This document shows positions 6,497 to 6,678 of a stretch of DNA of 6,678 bases, one piece after another. The stretch is from NCBI GenBank assembly GCA_016784625.1, contig JADHUF010000062.1, forward strand, positions 1 to 6,678, in the 5' to 3' direction. Both the position numbers and the translations under genes were made by a program. The notes beneath the pieces are model-generated. The model searched no databases. It saw only the letters and a list, made by a program, of their open reading frames with translations, and was not told the origin of the DNA. Source of the stretch: Candidatus Nitrosopumilus sp. GTDB taxonomy: Archaea > Thermoproteota > Nitrososphaeria > Nitrososphaerales > Nitrosopumilaceae. Every line of letters begins with the position of its first letter. Position 1 is the first letter of the stretch.

Positions 6497-6678
6497 TTAC
6501 AGTGAATCCCCTTTGCAGAGGACCTTTCCCATGACTCTACTTTGGAAGTTTGGGCAAACAAAACATTGAATGAAGTGAATATCTTCTTTTAAAACTGGGC
6601 AATCTACAAATTCCTGTTTCATTTTTTTAAGCATTTTAGGGCTAACTCCTTTTAATTTCAATTTTCCTTTCTCATCCA
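6497..6678 (-). CDS. Small four-cysteine protein, possible metal binder (5' end at window edge)
   Basis: A - strand frame is open from the right edge to a double stop TAA TAA (6499-6494), showing 59 complete residues. I do not recognise the family. The N-terminal third is basic (DEKGKLKLKGVSPKMLKKMK) and the rest holds four cysteines in the pattern DCPVL, IQCFVCPNF and VLCKG (visible residues 26, 38, 41 and 54). That spacing, C-x11-C-x2-C-x12-C, would suit a zinc or iron-sulfur site, but this is inference. The codon cut by the edge ends in TG, so it may itself be an ATG, GTG or TTG start, making the protein about 60 residues; equally, the gene may continue further upstream. It precedes proS on the same strand with a 60-base gap. 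Coding is supported by the ordered cysteine pattern and tandem stops, not by homology. Confidence 0.65.
   Translation of the reverse strand, partial: DEKGKLKLKGVSPKMLKKMKQEFVDCPVLKEDIHFIQCFVCPNFQSRVMGKVLCKGDSL

Overview
The window looks like a compact, AT-rich archaeal chromosome segment, most likely from an ammonia-oxidising thaumarchaeon (Nitrosopumilus/Nitrosarchaeum type). Four observations support this: the base composition is strongly A+T; the prolyl-tRNA synthetase is the archaeal/eukaryotic type with a C-terminal four-cysteine zinc domain and no bacterial editing insertion; TATA-like elements sit about 26 bases before several start codons, as expected for leaderless archaeal transcripts; and starts are often GTG or TTG with no visible Shine-Dalgarno site. 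The genus is an inference from gene style, not from a database match.

Layout from left to right: (1) the 3' part of an SMC chromosome-condensation ATPase on the + strand (2-1546), whose beginning lies outside the window; (2) a dipeptide/oligopeptide-type ABC transporter ATPase on the - strand (1543-2508), tail to tail with SMC; (3) a 96-base divergent promoter region; (4) egtD, the histidine Nalpha-trimethyltransferase, on the + strand (2605-3627); (5) egtB, the iron-dependent sulfoxide synthase, on the - strand (3624-4934), tail to tail with egtD; (6) proS on the - strand (4982-6436), upstream of egtB; (7) a small four-cysteine protein on the - strand, running to the right edge (6497-6678). 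There is no gene-free stretch longer than 96 bases, and no RNA gene, mobile element, CRISPR array or long repeat was seen.

The main functional unit is the egtD/egtB pair. Together they carry histidine through hercynine to a hercynyl-cysteine-type sulfoxide, the core of ergothioneine (thiol antioxidant) synthesis. All catalytic residues that I can align are present in EgtD, and so are the three iron-ligand histidines of EgtB. The pair is convergent rather than an operon, with stop codons sharing four bases. The last step (the EgtE lyase) and the optional gamma-glutamylcysteine steps (EgtA, EgtC) are not in the window. The other genes are housekeeping or transport functions with no evident link to this pathway.

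I did not find a wholly new system. The points most worth following are the archaeal ergothioneine pair and its unknown sulfur donor, the unrecognised four-cysteine small protein at the right edge, the lone ABC ATPase with its cysteine cluster, and the two four-base tail-to-tail overlaps.
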